64,000 bases of DNA from Mycobacterium deserti (GCF_025345615.1 NZ_JAODWD010000006.1:480410-544409); one strand, 5' to 3'; positions 8,501 through 17,537 are shown, counted from the first letter of the stretch. Numbers and translations: made by a program. The notes: generated from the letters alone by a model not told the origin.

Positions 8501-9160
8501 ATGGCTACAGCAGACTGCCCGCCGCTTTCGGTCCGCATCACCAAGTCCCTGCTGGGCTACGGCGTGATCGCCGGGCCGGTGTACGTGACCGCCGCGGCTG
8601 CGCAGATGGCGGTCCGCGACGGCTACGACCCGACTCGGCATGCCGTGAGCCAGCTGGCCAACGGCGACTGGGGCTGGGTACAGGTCGCCAACTTCCTCGT
8701 TACCGGCGCGATGACGATCGCGGCAGCGGTCGGCGTGCGCCGCGCCCTGGGGCCGGGTAGGCGCTCGGCGTGGGCGGCAGGTCTGTTGGGCGTCTACGGT
8801 GCGGGCCTTGTGGCGGCGGGCATCTTCCGCGCGGACCCGTCGGACGGCTTCCCGCCAGGGACACCGGCCGGCATGGGCGAGGTGAGCCGGCACGGTCTTG
8901 CGCATTTCGCCGTGGCGGGCATCGGTTTCGTGGCTCTGGTGGCCGCGTGCCTCGTCCTCGGCGCGTGGTTCGGCGGCAGCGGGGAACGCTCATGGGCGTG
9001 GTTCTCGAGAATCACCGGTGCCGCGTTCGGTCTCAGCTTCCTCGCTCTGTCGACCGGGATGGGCGGCGCCGCAGCGATTCTGGTGTTCACAGCCGCTGTC
9101 GTGCTGGTATGGGCGTGGTTGACCGCGGTGTCGGTGAAGCTCTACCGCGAGGTGCGGTGA
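8501..9160 (+). CDS. DUF998 integral membrane protein
   Basis: A 219-residue protein with about six hydrophobic helices and the DUF998 hallmark near the N-terminus: a charged loop DGYDPTRHAVSQLANGDWGW after the first helix. The function of the family is unknown. GGGAGG six bases before the ATG supports the start. It is probably controlled by the divergent TetR protein through the palindrome at 8449. The next gene downstream, also a small membrane protein, may be co-transcribed after a 69-base gap. Confidence 0.85.
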   Translation: MATADCPPLSVRITKSLLGYGVIAGPVYVTAAAAQMAVRDGYDPTRHAVSQLANGDWGWVQVANFLVTGAMTIAAAVGVRRALGPGRRSAWAAGLLGVYGAGLVAAGIFRADPSDGFPPGTPAGMGEVSRHGLAHFAVAGIGFVALVAACLVLGAWFGGSGERSWAWFSRITGAAFGLSFLALSTGMGGAAAILVFTAAVVLVWAWLTAVSVKLYREVR

Positions 9161-9229
9161 ACGTAGACGCTCGCGTATGCGGTCAGGACGCCCAACGATG
9201 GATCGTCTCGGGGTGCCCGAGGTTGGCTT

Positions 9230-9730
9230 GTGCTCATGAACATGAGTCCGTTTGTGATCGTCACGTCTTTTGCCGCGCTCGCCGCGGCCGCCGCCGCCGG
9301 CATGATGTACGTGTTCTCGACATTCGTGATGCGCGGACTGGATCGCACCGGGCCGGCCGGAGCGATCAACGCGATGCGCGGCATCAATGTCGAGGCGAAC
9401 GCCAATCCCGCGTTCCTGCTGGGGTACTTCGGTGCGACGATCCTGGCCATCGCGGTCGCGGTGATGGCCGCGCTGCGACTCGGCGATCCGGGCAGCGTCT
9501 GGATATTGATCGGAGCGGTGTTGGGCGTCCTGGGCGCGATCATCACGATCGCGTTCAACGTGCCGCTCAACAATCACCTTGACACCGTTGACCCGGCCGC
9601 GGTGTCGGTGGCCGAGGCGGCCACCGAGTGGCAGGCCTACTTCTCGACCTGGACCAACTGGAACCACATCCGCACCGCAACGAGCGCACTTGCGGCGGCG
9701 CTGATGCTTATCGGACTGAGCCACCGCTGA
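9230..9730 (+). CDS. DUF1772 (anthrone oxygenase-like) membrane protein
   Basis: A 166-residue protein with four hydrophobic helices. It matches the DUF1772 family, related to anthrone oxygenases: AGMMYVFSTFVMRGLDR in helix 1, the NVEANANPAFLLGYFG stretch, the NVPLNNHLD motif, and the Trp-rich WTNWNHIRTATS before the last helix. No substrate can be assigned. GTG 9230 is the first start; ATG 9236 and ATG 9242 are equally possible. The neighbouring DUF998 gene and TetR operator suggest one small regulated membrane-protein unit. Confidence 0.82.
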   Translation: MLMNMSPFVIVTSFAALAAAAAAGMMYVFSTFVMRGLDRTGPAGAINAMRGINVEANANPAFLLGYFGATILAIAVAVMAALRLGDPGSVWILIGAVLGVLGAIITIAFNVPLNNHLDTVDPAAVSVAEAATEWQAYFSTWTNWNHIRTATSALAAALMLIGLSHR

Positions 9731-9742
9731 CCTCAGCTGCGC

Positions 9743-9775
9743 GGTGAGTTTGCGCGAAGGCGCGTAGAAACCCAC
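9743..9775. terminator. Imperfect hairpin between convergent genes
   Basis: GTGAGTTT...GCGCG faces CGCG...AAACCCAC around an AAGG loop, with mismatches. It lies between the DUF1772 stop (9730) and the RDD gene stop (9787). It shares GTTTGCGC with the hairpin after glpK. Confidence 0.4.
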
Positions 9776-9786
9776 TCCCGCGAGGG

Positions 9787-10626
9787 TCAGATCGGTGGTG
9801 CGAATCCGCCTGACGATGAAGGGGGCGCCGCAGGCGGATAGGCCGGTGGCCACTGCTGTGGTGCGGTGGGCGGACCCGGCTGCAATCTTGCGAGTTCCCG
9901 GCGGTGGCGTTCGGCCAGCACCGCGGCGAGGACGAGCTGCGGGGCAGTGCCTGGTGGCGGAGGCGGCGAGATCTGCGCGACGACGTCGCTGGTGATTCGG
10001 TAAGCCATCTGGTCACGCAGCGCAGGCTCCAGTTGCCCTGCGCGGGAGAGGAACTGGCGAGCTAGTTCGGCTTGCTCGGCCCGCAACCCCGACAACTGCA
10101 GCGACGACGCCCACCATGCCAGCTGGGGTGGCATCGGGGACGGCGCCGAGATCCGCGGTGCGCGCTCGCTGATCACGACCGTGCCCGCGAATACGTCACC
10201 GATGCGTTTGCCCCTCGGCGACACCAGGCTGCAGATCACCGCCGGAAAGCCGGTGAGCGCGTAGATCTCGATCACCCCGGCGAGCGCGCGAAAGACAGTC
10301 TGCCGGAGGCGTTCCGGGCCGCCATCGTCGGAGACCACCCGAAGCCCGAGTGCCATCTTGCCCAGCGATCTGCCGCGCGTAGCTGCCTCGATCGCTACGG
10401 GATACCCGAACAGGGTGGCGACGGTGAAGATGATCAGCACCGCCCCCGACAGCGCCGGATCGAACTGGCTCAGCGTCAGCGCCCACAGCAGCACTCCGAC
10501 GGTGTAGATGATGAGCACCACGGTGACGTCAATCAGCGAGGACAGCACGCGGACAGGCAGTTGGGCGATCTGAATGTCCAGTACCACCGCGTCCCCGGTC
10601 ACCACTGGTTCTTGCGGGCGGACCAT
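9787..10626 (-). CDS. RDD-family membrane protein (Rv3695-type)
   Basis: A 279-residue protein. An RDD domain with about four membrane helices fills the first ~170 residues (RVLSSLIDVTVVLIIYTVG, then TRGRSLGKMALGLRVVSDDGG and RGKRIGDVFAGTVVI). A soluble helical region follows, and the tail is Pro-rich (SPPPPPGTAPQ and a terminal APPSSSGGFAPPI). The start MVRPQEPVVTGDAVVLD at 10626 fits the family. It is divergent from the SpoIIM-like gene, 28 bases away, as in M. tuberculosis Rv3694c/Rv3695. The role is unknown; the cluster is linked to the cell envelope. Confidence 0.9.
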   Translation of the reverse strand: MVRPQEPVVTGDAVVLDIQIAQLPVRVLSSLIDVTVVLIIYTVGVLLWALTLSQFDPALSGAVLIIFTVATLFGYPVAIEAATRGRSLGKMALGLRVVSDDGGPERLRQTVFRALAGVIEIYALTGFPAVICSLVSPRGKRIGDVFAGTVVISERAPRISAPSPMPPQLAWWASSLQLSGLRAEQAELARQFLSRAGQLEPALRDQMAYRITSDVVAQISPPPPPGTAPQLVLAAVLAERHRRELARLQPGPPTAPQQWPPAYPPAAPPSSSGGFAPPI

Positions 10627-10654
10627 AAGCGCCCACGCTACTAGGATTCGCGGT

Positions 10655-11647
10655 GTGGATGTCGATGCGTTCGTGCTGGCGCACCGGCCGACGTGGGACC
10701 GGCTCGAGCAACTCCTCAAGCGGCGCAGGCACCTGACCGGCGCGGAGGTCGACGAGCTGGTCGACCTCTACCAACGCGTGTCGACGCATCTGTCGATGGT
10801 GCGCAGCGCGTCGGGCGACAACGTGCTCGTGGGCCGGCTGTCGGGTCTGGTCGCGCGGGCACGTTCGGCGGTCACCGGCGCCCATGCACCTCTGTGGCGC
10901 GACTTCATCAGGTTCTGGACGGTGTCCTTCCCGGTGGTCGCGTATCAGGCGCGGCGGTGGTGGTTGGGGGCGGCGGTCGGGTTCTTCATCGTCGTGGTGG
11001 CGATCGCGCTGTGGGTGTCCGGCAATCCGGAAGTGCAGTCCACGATCGGAACACCAAGTGAGATCGAAGAATTGGTTAACAACGACTTCGCGTCCTACTA
11101 CAGCGAGAATCCGGCGGCGTCATTCGGTTTGCAGGTGTGGGTCAACAACGCGTGGGTAGCGGCGCAGTGCGTCGTATTCGCGATCCTGCTCGGGATCCCG
11201 ATTCCGTACATCCTGTTCCAGAACGCCGCCAACCTCGGGGTGATCGCCGGGCTGATGTTCGACGCGGACAAAGGTGGTTTGTTCCTCGGCCTGCTCACCC
11301 CGCACGGGCTGATCGAACTGACCGCGGTGTTTCTGGCCGCCGCGGCCGGGATGCGGCTCGGCTGGTCGGTGGTGTCGCCGGGTGACCGGCCGCGTGGACA
11401 GGTGCTCGCCGAGCGCGGCCGGGCGGTGATTTCGGTTGCAGGCGGGCTGGTGGTCGTGCTGCTGGTGGCTGGGCTCATCGAGTCGCTGGTGACGCCGTCG
11501 CCGCTGCCGACCTTCGTGCGGATCGCGATCGGTGTGGCGGCCGAGATTGCGTTTCTCGCATACGTTTTCCACTTCGGACGGCGGGCCGCCAAGGCGGGTG
11601 AGACGGGCGACCTCGACGACGCGCCCGACGTCGTCCCGACGGGTTAG
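10655..11647 (+). CDS. SpoIIM-family membrane protein (Rv3694c-type)
   Basis: A 330-residue protein of the stage II sporulation M family, found in many non-sporulating actinobacteria next to RDD, DUF58 and MoxR genes. A soluble N-terminal helical part (VDVDAFVLAHRPTWDRLEQL) is followed by membrane helices from about residue 105 on, with the typical NNAWVAAQCVVFAILLGIP and TPHGLIELTAVFLAAAAG. The GTG start at 10655 gives the length seen in mycobacteria. The molecular job is unknown. It converges on the DUF58 gene nine bases away. Confidence 0.9.
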   Translation: MDVDAFVLAHRPTWDRLEQLLKRRRHLTGAEVDELVDLYQRVSTHLSMVRSASGDNVLVGRLSGLVARARSAVTGAHAPLWRDFIRFWTVSFPVVAYQARRWWLGAAVGFFIVVVAIALWVSGNPEVQSTIGTPSEIEELVNNDFASYYSENPAASFGLQVWVNNAWVAAQCVVFAILLGIPIPYILFQNAANLGVIAGLMFDADKGGLFLGLLTPHGLIELTAVFLAAAAGMRLGWSVVSPGDRPRGQVLAERGRAVISVAGGLVVVLLVAGLIESLVTPSPLPTFVRIAIGVAAEIAFLAYVFHFGRRAAKAGETGDLDDAPDVVPTG

Positions 11648-11656
11648 CGCTCGCGG

Positions 11657-12982
11657 TCACAGCCGACCGGAGGCCTTCATCGCCAGATAGTGATCGGCCA
11701 GTGCGGGCGCCAACTCCTCGGGTGGGGCATCGACCACGTCGACGCCCGCGCGCCGCAGCCGCGATGCGATGGTCCGCCGGTCGTTGCGGGCCCGCTCGGC
11801 CGCCGCCGCGTCGTAGACCTCGGCGGCATCGGCGCGTCCGGCGGCCAACCGCGCCACCCGCGGATCGGCCACGGCGGCCAGCAGCACCTGATGTTTGGCG
11901 CTGAGTTGGGGGAGCACCGCCATGAGCCCCTCGTCGAGGGCCGGTGCATTGAGGTCGGTCAGCAACACCACGAGGGCGCGCCTGCGGACACGGCGCTGCA
12001 CCGCGGCGACCATCGCCCGCGAGTCGGATTCGACGAGCGCAGGCTGTAGCGGCGCCATCGCCGCGACCAGTTGAGCAAGCAGTTCGGTGCGCGAAGCATT
12101 GATGACGCCGGCCCGGCTCACCCTGTCGTGCGCCAAGAAGTCGACATGGTCGCCCGCGCGCGCGGCCAGCGCCGCCAGCAGCAGAGCGGCGTCCATCGAC
12201 CAGTCGAGGCGCGGCCATCCGCTGGGGTCAATCGCTGTGGGATCGACGCCGACGCGCCCCGCCGACGTGCGGCCGGTGTCCAACACGACGACCACCCGTT
12301 GATCCCGCTCGGGCCGCCACGTCCGCACCACCACGTCGGCGCGACGGGCGGTAGCGCGCCAGTCGATCGACCGGACATCGTCGCCGACGACGTACTCGCG
12401 CAGCGAATCGAACTCGGTGCCCTGCCCTCGGATCAGGACCGGGGTGTTGCCCTCCAATTCGCGCAGCTTCGCCAACCGCGACGGAAGGTGCTTGCGCGAC
12501 AGGAACGGCGGGAGGATGCGCACTTGCCAAGGCACCCGGTGAGACGTCTGCCTGCCTGCCAGTCCCAGCGGCCCGATCGCTCGGATGGTGACCAGCGCCG
12601 AGGCTTGGTCACCACGCCGCACCGGGGTCAGGGTCGTCGCGACGTCGACTCGTTGAGCAGGGCCCAGATTCAGCGGGTGGATGCGCGGTTCGGCGCGGGC
12701 GCTCGGCGGCCAGGCGTCGCGGACGACACCGGTGACGCGCCGGCTCCCACTCGGGTTCTCGATCGACAGGACCGCCTCGACGGACTGGCCCAGCCGCGCG
12801 GTGGTCTCACCGGATCGGCTGCAGCGAAGCTTGCGCGGGCTGCCCGCCAGTGCGACGTCGATGGCCACCACAACCGCCAGCGTCGCGAACAGAACGACGA
12901 ATGCGGTTGCCGGCCAGGGACAGAGCGCGATCGGCAGTATGCAGATCAGCGCGACCAGGCCGACACGGCCTGTGACGACCAC
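11657..12982 (-). CDS. DUF58 / von Willebrand-like protein (Rv3693-type)
   Basis: A 441-residue protein. Two N-terminal membrane helices (residues ~5-50) are followed by a beta-rich region and the DUF58 signature EFDSLREYVVGDDVRSIDW near residue 200, then a von Willebrand-like domain with VVVLDTGRTSAG. DUF58 proteins typically work with a MoxR ATPase encoded immediately upstream, as here. The GTG start overlaps the moxR2 stop by one base (TAGTG), so the two are translationally coupled. The pair is thought to mature or insert cofactors in other proteins; the client here is unknown. Confidence 0.92.
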   Translation of the reverse strand: MVVTGRVGLVALICILPIALCPWPATAFVVLFATLAVVVAIDVALAGSPRKLRCSRSGETTARLGQSVEAVLSIENPSGSRRVTGVVRDAWPPSARAEPRIHPLNLGPAQRVDVATTLTPVRRGDQASALVTIRAIGPLGLAGRQTSHRVPWQVRILPPFLSRKHLPSRLAKLRELEGNTPVLIRGQGTEFDSLREYVVGDDVRSIDWRATARRADVVVRTWRPERDQRVVVVLDTGRTSAGRVGVDPTAIDPSGWPRLDWSMDAALLLAALAARAGDHVDFLAHDRVSRAGVINASRTELLAQLVAAMAPLQPALVESDSRAMVAAVQRRVRRRALVVLLTDLNAPALDEGLMAVLPQLSAKHQVLLAAVADPRVARLAAGRADAAEVYDAAAAERARNDRRTIASRLRRAGVDVVDAPPEELAPALADHYLAMKASGRL

Positions 12983-13956
12983 TAGCGTGGCACCTGCACA
13001 GAGGCGAGTATGCCGTCGAGCACGCCGTCGGCGGTCGCGCCCTCCAGTTCGGCCTCCGGCCTGAGCTGGATCCGGTGCCGCAGCGTCGGCCGCGCCATCG
13101 CCTTGACGTCATCGGGAGTGACGTAGTTGCGGCCCGACAGCCAGGCCCACGACCGAGCGGTGCCAAGCAGGGCCGTCGCCCCGCGCGGTGACACGCCAAG
13201 CTGCAGTGACGGGGAATGCCTTGTCGCACCGGCAATGTCGACGATATAGCCCAGCACCTCGTCGCCCACCAGCACCTGACGTACCGCGTCGCGTCCCGCT
13301 GCCAACTCGGCTGGGCCCGCGACGGGCCGAACGGCCGACAGGTCGCGCGGGTCGAAGCCGTGCGCGTGCCTGCTGAGGATCGCGATCTCCTGGTCCCGCG
13401 GCGGCAGCGCGACGTTGAGTTTGAGCAGGAACCGGTCCAACTGTGCCTCGGGCAACTGGTAGGTGCCCTCGTATTCGATCGGGTTCTGTGTCGCGGCGAC
13501 GATGAATGGGTCGGGCAACGGACGGGCTTCGCCCTCGACACTGACCTGGCGTTCCTCCATTGCCTCGAGCAATGCGGCCTGCGTCTTGGGCGGTGTCCGG
13601 TTGATTTCGTCGGCGAGCAGCAGATTGGTGAACACCGGCCCGGCCCGGTACTCGAATTCGGCGGTGCGGGCGTCATAGACCAGCGATCCGGTGACGTCGC
13701 CGGGCATCAGGTCCGGAGTGAACTGTACTCGCTTGAACTCCAGTTGAAGTGCCGCAGCGAGCGTGCGCACCAGCAGTGTCTTGGCGACTCCCGGTACCCC
13801 CTCCAGCAGCACGTGGCCGCGGCACAGCAGCGCGATCACCAGGCCGCTGACCACCGCGTCCTGCCCGACGACCGCTTTGGCGATCTCGCCGCGCAGTGCG
13901 AGCAGCGCGTTACGCGCATTGTCCTGATCAGTTGTCGGTGCTGAGGGTTGACTCAC
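12982..13956 (-). CDS. moxR2: MoxR-type AAA+ ATPase
   Basis: A 324-residue AAA+ ATPase of the MoxR family, a chaperone-like motor. Walker A is GVPGVAKT at about residues 53-60, Walker B is LLLADEINR near 113, sensor 1 is AATQNPIEYEGTY, and the arginine finger region LPEAQLDRFLLK follows. The C-terminal lid contains GVSPRGATALLGTARSWAWL and YVTPDDVKAMA. It overlaps the DUF4350 gene upstream by four bases and DUF58 downstream by one, so it is inside a five-gene minus-strand operon (16942 down to 11657). It matches M. tuberculosis Rv3692 in order and length. Confidence 0.95.
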   Translation of the reverse strand: MSQPSAPTTDQDNARNALLALRGEIAKAVVGQDAVVSGLVIALLCRGHVLLEGVPGVAKTLLVRTLAAALQLEFKRVQFTPDLMPGDVTGSLVYDARTAEFEYRAGPVFTNLLLADEINRTPPKTQAALLEAMEERQVSVEGEARPLPDPFIVAATQNPIEYEGTYQLPEAQLDRFLLKLNVALPPRDQEIAILSRHAHGFDPRDLSAVRPVAGPAELAAGRDAVRQVLVGDEVLGYIVDIAGATRHSPSLQLGVSPRGATALLGTARSWAWLSGRNYVTPDDVKAMARPTLRHRIQLRPEAELEGATADGVLDGILASVQVPR

Positions 13957-15098
13957 GATGCGGCGACCTGTCTTTCGATGTTGTCGAGTTCACGGGCAAG
14001 GTTGACCAGGTCGCCGTCGGTTGTCGGCGGCGGACCAAACAGCGTGTACGCCACCGTCTGCGGATGAAGGCCGCAGCGCTCGGCGACGGTCTGCACCACC
14101 GTCGGTGGCGCGGCGTTGTGCGAGAGGCCCAGACGCGGCAGCATCCGCTGCAACGCGGCCGTGCGCAGTGCGTCGGCGGCGCGATCCGCTGCCCGCCGCG
14201 ACCGGTACAGCCGGCCCCGGCCCTCGATGGTCTCCGAGGCCCGCACCACGACGGGCAACTGTTCGGCGACGAGCGGGCCCATGCGCCGGCCCCTCCACAG
14301 CGCGAGCAGCACGACGACGAGGCACAGCTGCCAGAAAATCCAGATCACTTGGGCGGGGATGAGATCGACGATGGTTGCGCCGCCGCTGGATTCGCCTTCA
14401 CTGCGTTGCGGCGCGTACCAGATCATCCGGGGCTTGCTGCCCGCGAGGTTCATTGCGAGGGCGGCATTGCCCTGTTTCAGCAGCCCCGAATTGGCCATGA
14501 AGGCGGACGTGCCGACCACGGTGATCTCACGGCGTCCGTCAAAATAGCGGACCAATGCCCCTTCGTAACAGCGCGTCACCGGCAGGTCTCCTACTGCCTC
14601 GTAGGCGTTACTGAGGCCCAGCTGAACGCCGCCCGCGCGGGTGGTCTCACGCAGATCGCAGCCCGGTTCGGCACTGCCGAACGGAATCGTGCCGTCGAGT
14701 TCGACGCGCGCCGCCAGCTTTTCGCGGGTTCGCGACGTCGGGTCGACTATTAGCCGATCGCCTGGCGCGCGGACCAGTCGATCCAGTACGTCGTCGGCGA
14801 TCAGGTGTCGCGTTTGGACCACCACGAGCAGGGTGTCGGGTCGGGCTGCCCGTTCCACCGCGGCGACATCCGACGCCTCGATCACTTCGACGCCTTGGTC
14901 GCGCAGGAGAGTCATCAGCGCGCGGGCACCGTCGGGCGAGGTGGACGTCGGATCCATCTTCCCGCCGGGCCGCGGAGCCGTCAGATACGTTGTCAGTGCG
15001 GCGACACCGATGATGACGACGATCGCCAAGACCACCCACCTCGCGCCACGCCATCGTTGCGCGAGTGTCGGGCTCACCGCGGAGTCGGTTGTGGTCAT
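13953..15098 (-). CDS. DUF4350 membrane protein (Rv3691-type)
   Basis: A 381-residue protein with an N-terminal membrane helix (ARWVVLAIVVIIGVAALTTYL), a soluble DUF4350 domain outside (MDPTSTSPDGARALMTLLRD, then LIVDPTSR), a second helix IFWQLCLVVVLLALWRG near residue 260, and a C-terminal cytoplasmic region. The function is unknown. It overlaps moxR2 by four bases and the DUF4129 gene by four, so it belongs to the MoxR operon. Confidence 0.9.
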   Translation of the reverse strand: MTTTDSAVSPTLAQRWRGARWVVLAIVVIIGVAALTTYLTAPRPGGKMDPTSTSPDGARALMTLLRDQGVEVIEASDVAAVERAARPDTLLVVVQTRHLIADDVLDRLVRAPGDRLIVDPTSRTREKLAARVELDGTIPFGSAEPGCDLRETTRAGGVQLGLSNAYEAVGDLPVTRCYEGALVRYFDGRREITVVGTSAFMANSGLLKQGNAALAMNLAGSKPRMIWYAPQRSEGESSGGATIVDLIPAQVIWIFWQLCLVVVLLALWRGRRMGPLVAEQLPVVVRASETIEGRGRLYRSRRAADRAADALRTAALQRMLPRLGLSHNAAPPTVVQTVAERCGLHPQTVAYTLFGPPPTTDGDLVNLARELDNIERQVAAS

Positions 15099-15748
15099 CG
15101 CACCTCCGCCCAGTTGCCCGAATTCGCGGGCGCATCGGCGGTGCTCATCGGCCGAGGCGGTTGGTCAAGCAGGTGGCCGTCGAGGTCGGCGATCGTGCGG
15201 TAGGCAAGCTCGGTACCTGGCCGCTCGCCGTACGTGACGTCGTTGAATGCAATTGCCGCGCCGGCCAGTTCGCTGCTCAGAGCGGGCAGCGCGCGTCCGG
15301 CATCGCGCGCCAGTTCGCTGGCCGTGCGGCCGGGAACGGGGTCGACGACACCCGTCTCCTCGAGTTGGCGCGCGATCGCCCGGAGCCGGTGGCGGATGGC
15401 GGCGGACCAATCGCCCACCGCGGCAAAATGTTCGGCGGTCGCGCGGTGTGCCGCCGCGCTGAGGAGATGGTCGCCGAACAGTTCGTCGTCGTGTCCGCGG
15501 CGCGTTCGCAAGGTGCGGTTGGCGATCCGGACAGCGACGATCATGGCGGCGGTGAGCAGCAGAAGGAGAATCATCGCGGTGAACCAGCCGCCGGGCAGCG
15601 ACGCGGCCCCGCTGGTGAGCCGGTCGAGCAGTTCCTCGATCCAGTCCAAGGCGCGTTCGCTCAGCGAGGGCTTGGGATAGTTGGCTTTTCCGAGCTCGCG
15701 TTGGGCAGCCTCGTACGCGGCATCCCGGTCGATGTCTACTGTCGGCAC
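15095..15748 (-). CDS. DUF4129 membrane protein (Rv3690-type)
   Basis: A 217-residue protein. It has a short N-terminal segment with IDRDAAYEAAQRELGKANY, one membrane helix (WFTAMILLLLLTAAMIVAVRI, ~80-100) and a C-terminal helical DUF4129 domain with HRLRAIARQLEETGVVD and GRTASELARDAG. DUF4129 is often fused to transglutaminase-like proteins in DUF58/MoxR loci; here it is free-standing. The function is unknown. It lies six bases after the Rv3689-like gene. Confidence 0.88.
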   Translation of the reverse strand: MPTVDIDRDAAYEAAQRELGKANYPKPSLSERALDWIEELLDRLTSGAASLPGGWFTAMILLLLLTAAMIVAVRIANRTLRTRRGHDDELFGDHLLSAAAHRATAEHFAAVGDWSAAIRHRLRAIARQLEETGVVDPVPGRTASELARDAGRALPALSSELAGAAIAFNDVTYGERPGTELAYRTIADLDGHLLDQPPRPMSTADAPANSGNWAEVR

Positions 15749-15754
15749 GTCGCC

Positions 15755-16942
15755 TCAGGGTTGGCGGGTAAGCCAGAGATGGTCTGTGGAGTCGGGCGAC
15801 GCCGCCGGACCGTACGACGCGCCGGTCTGCAGCACGAGATCGAAAGCCTCGCCGCGGATCCGGCGATCGGTGTACTGCAGCACCACCACGCCTGCGTCGA
15901 ACGGAGCGGTGATGATCTGGGCGATCGCGCCGCCGATTGTCACCAACACCAACGAAATCAGGATGACCATCGTCGACGATGCCGCCATCAAGAGCAGCTG
16001 GCCGCCCAGGCTGAACGGCAGTGCGAGGGCGCCGGCGACCACCTGGACGACGATGTAGGCGAGCAGCCGAATGCCGAGCACCCGCCAGAAGTCCCGCTTC
16101 ACCAACTGGAAAGACCTCTGGACCGCGGCGACGATGCCCAGCCGTTCGAGCACCAGGATCGCGGGTGTGAAGGACAGGCTGATCCACAGGTAGAGCCCGC
16201 CGGCGATCCAGAGAATCAGAATCGGGATACCGACGAGAATCCCCGCGGCGACACCCGCCGCGTAGCCGATGCCGATGGGAATGGCCCACAAGATGGCGGT
16301 CAGCAGGATGAAGACCGCGAGCTGCGCGACGCTGAAGCCGATCAGCGCCCACAATCGGCCCCGAAGTCGTTGCCATGCTTCGCCGATGGTGATCCCGGCG
16401 CCGAAAACGGCCCGGCCAACCACCACGGTGAGCATGCCGCTGAGCACGAAGGAGGACAGCAGTGCGGCGATGGCGCCAATGAGGCTGGACGCCGACGAGC
16501 CGAGCAGCACTCCGATCGAGACATCTTCACCGGCCCGCGTCGGGTCTAGCTCTCCGGCGACCGCGAGCGGACCCACCGACAAGATGAGCGCAATGAGCTG
16601 CGTCGCCACCACGACGACCGCGGTCAGGCCCAGTGTGGCTTTCGGATTGCTGCGGATGTATGCGACGGCGCCGTTGAAGATCTCGGACAGGCTCAGCGGT
16701 CGCAAAGGGATGACACCGGGTTTCAACGCCGGCGGCTGATACCCCGGCGGCCCGTAACCGGGCGGCGGATACCCCGGCGGCGGCCCGTAACCGGGCGGCG
16801 GATAACCAGCAGGTGGATAGCCAGGCGGCGCAAAACCAGGCGGTGGATAACCCTGTTGATAGCCAGGGGGCGCATACCCGGGAGGCGAGTATCCCGGCGG
16901 CGGCGGGCCTGCCATCCCGAACCCACCGGCGTCGTTGGTCAT
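15755..16942 (-). CDS. Polytopic membrane protein with Pro-Gly-Tyr repeat N-terminus (Rv3689-type)
   Basis: A 395-residue protein. Residues ~12-75 are a low-complexity tail built from about a dozen PPGY-type repeats (PPGYSPPGYAPPGY and so on), after which come LRPLSLSEIFNGAVAYIR and about six long membrane helices with a GVAAGILVGIPILILWIAG glycine-rich core. It resembles glycerophosphodiester-phosphodiesterase membrane domains without the enzyme part. The ATG at 16942 has AGGATGG upstream. It is the first gene of the MoxR operon. The role is unknown; Tyr-rich repeats of this kind are often cytoplasmic interaction tails. Confidence 0.88.
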   Translation of the reverse strand: MTNDAGGFGMAGPPPPGYSPPGYAPPGYQQGYPPPGFAPPGYPPAGYPPPGYGPPPGYPPPGYGPPGYQPPALKPGVIPLRPLSLSEIFNGAVAYIRSNPKATLGLTAVVVVATQLIALILSVGPLAVAGELDPTRAGEDVSIGVLLGSSASSLIGAIAALLSSFVLSGMLTVVVGRAVFGAGITIGEAWQRLRGRLWALIGFSVAQLAVFILLTAILWAIPIGIGYAAGVAAGILVGIPILILWIAGGLYLWISLSFTPAILVLERLGIVAAVQRSFQLVKRDFWRVLGIRLLAYIVVQVVAGALALPFSLGGQLLLMAASSTMVILISLVLVTIGGAIAQIITAPFDAGVVVLQYTDRRIRGEAFDLVLQTGASYGPAASPDSTDHLWLTRQP

Positions 16943-17035
16943 GGCCACCATCCTGTCGATCACCGTGCGAATTGACAATCTGGTCGGCGGCCGTGTCCAG
17001 CCGGGCCGCAGCGCAGGCGGCGTAGCGTCTGCGTC

Positions 17036-17500
17036 ATGGCGGAACTCACCGAACGGCTGCGTGCAGACCTGACCGCGGCGATGAAAGCACAGGACAAGTT
17101 GCGCACCGCGACACTGCGAATGCTCCTCAGCGCGGTCCGCACTGAGGAGGTCGCGGGCAAGGAGTCACGCGAGCTGACCGACGACCAGGTGCTCAAGGTC
17201 CTTGCCCGCGAATCGAAGAAGCGGGGCGAGGCGGCCGAGATCTACACCCAGAACGGCCGCGGTGAGCTGGCCGCCAACGAACACGCCGAAGCGCGGGTCA
17301 TCGACGAGTACCTGCCGACCCCGCTTACGGAGGCCGAACTGGCCGACGTCGCCGACACCGCGATCGCCCAGGTCGCCGAGGAGATCGGCGAACGCCCGTC
17401 GATGAAGCAGATGGGTCAGGTGATGAAGGCCGCGACGGCGATCGCCGCGGGCAAGGCCGACGGGGCCCGGCTGTCCGCGGCCGTCAAGGCCCGGCTGTAG
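17036..17500 (+). CDS. GatB/YqeY-domain protein (Rv3688c-type)
   Basis: A 154-residue protein of the YqeY family: LTERLRADLTAAMKAQDKLR, TLRMLLSAVRTEEV, then YLPTPLTEAELADV and a C-terminal MKQMGQVMKAATA and GARLSAAVKARL. The fold equals the tail of GatB, the tRNA-binding part of amidotransferases, but the free protein has no settled role. It is divergent from the MoxR operon by ~93 bases and 37 bases ahead of the F420-type oxidoreductase. Confidence 0.92.
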   Translation: MAELTERLRADLTAAMKAQDKLRTATLRMLLSAVRTEEVAGKESRELTDDQVLKVLARESKKRGEAAEIYTQNGRGELAANEHAEARVIDEYLPTPLTEAELADVADTAIAQVAEEIGERPSMKQMGQVMKAATAIAAGKADGARLSAAVKARL

Positions 17501-17519
17501 CAGTTTTCGGGGCGTTGGG

Positions 17520-17533
17520 CCCGGGTACCCGGG
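17520..17533. promoter_or_regulatory. Perfect GC palindrome covering the ribosome-site region of the next gene
   Basis: CCCGGGTACCCGGG is a perfect 14-base palindrome ending five bases before the ATG at 17538. Its right arm plus the next G contains the only purine-rich run that could bind the ribosome (CGGGG), so an RNA hairpin would hide it. Confidence 0.4.
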
Positions 17534-17537
17534 GCAC

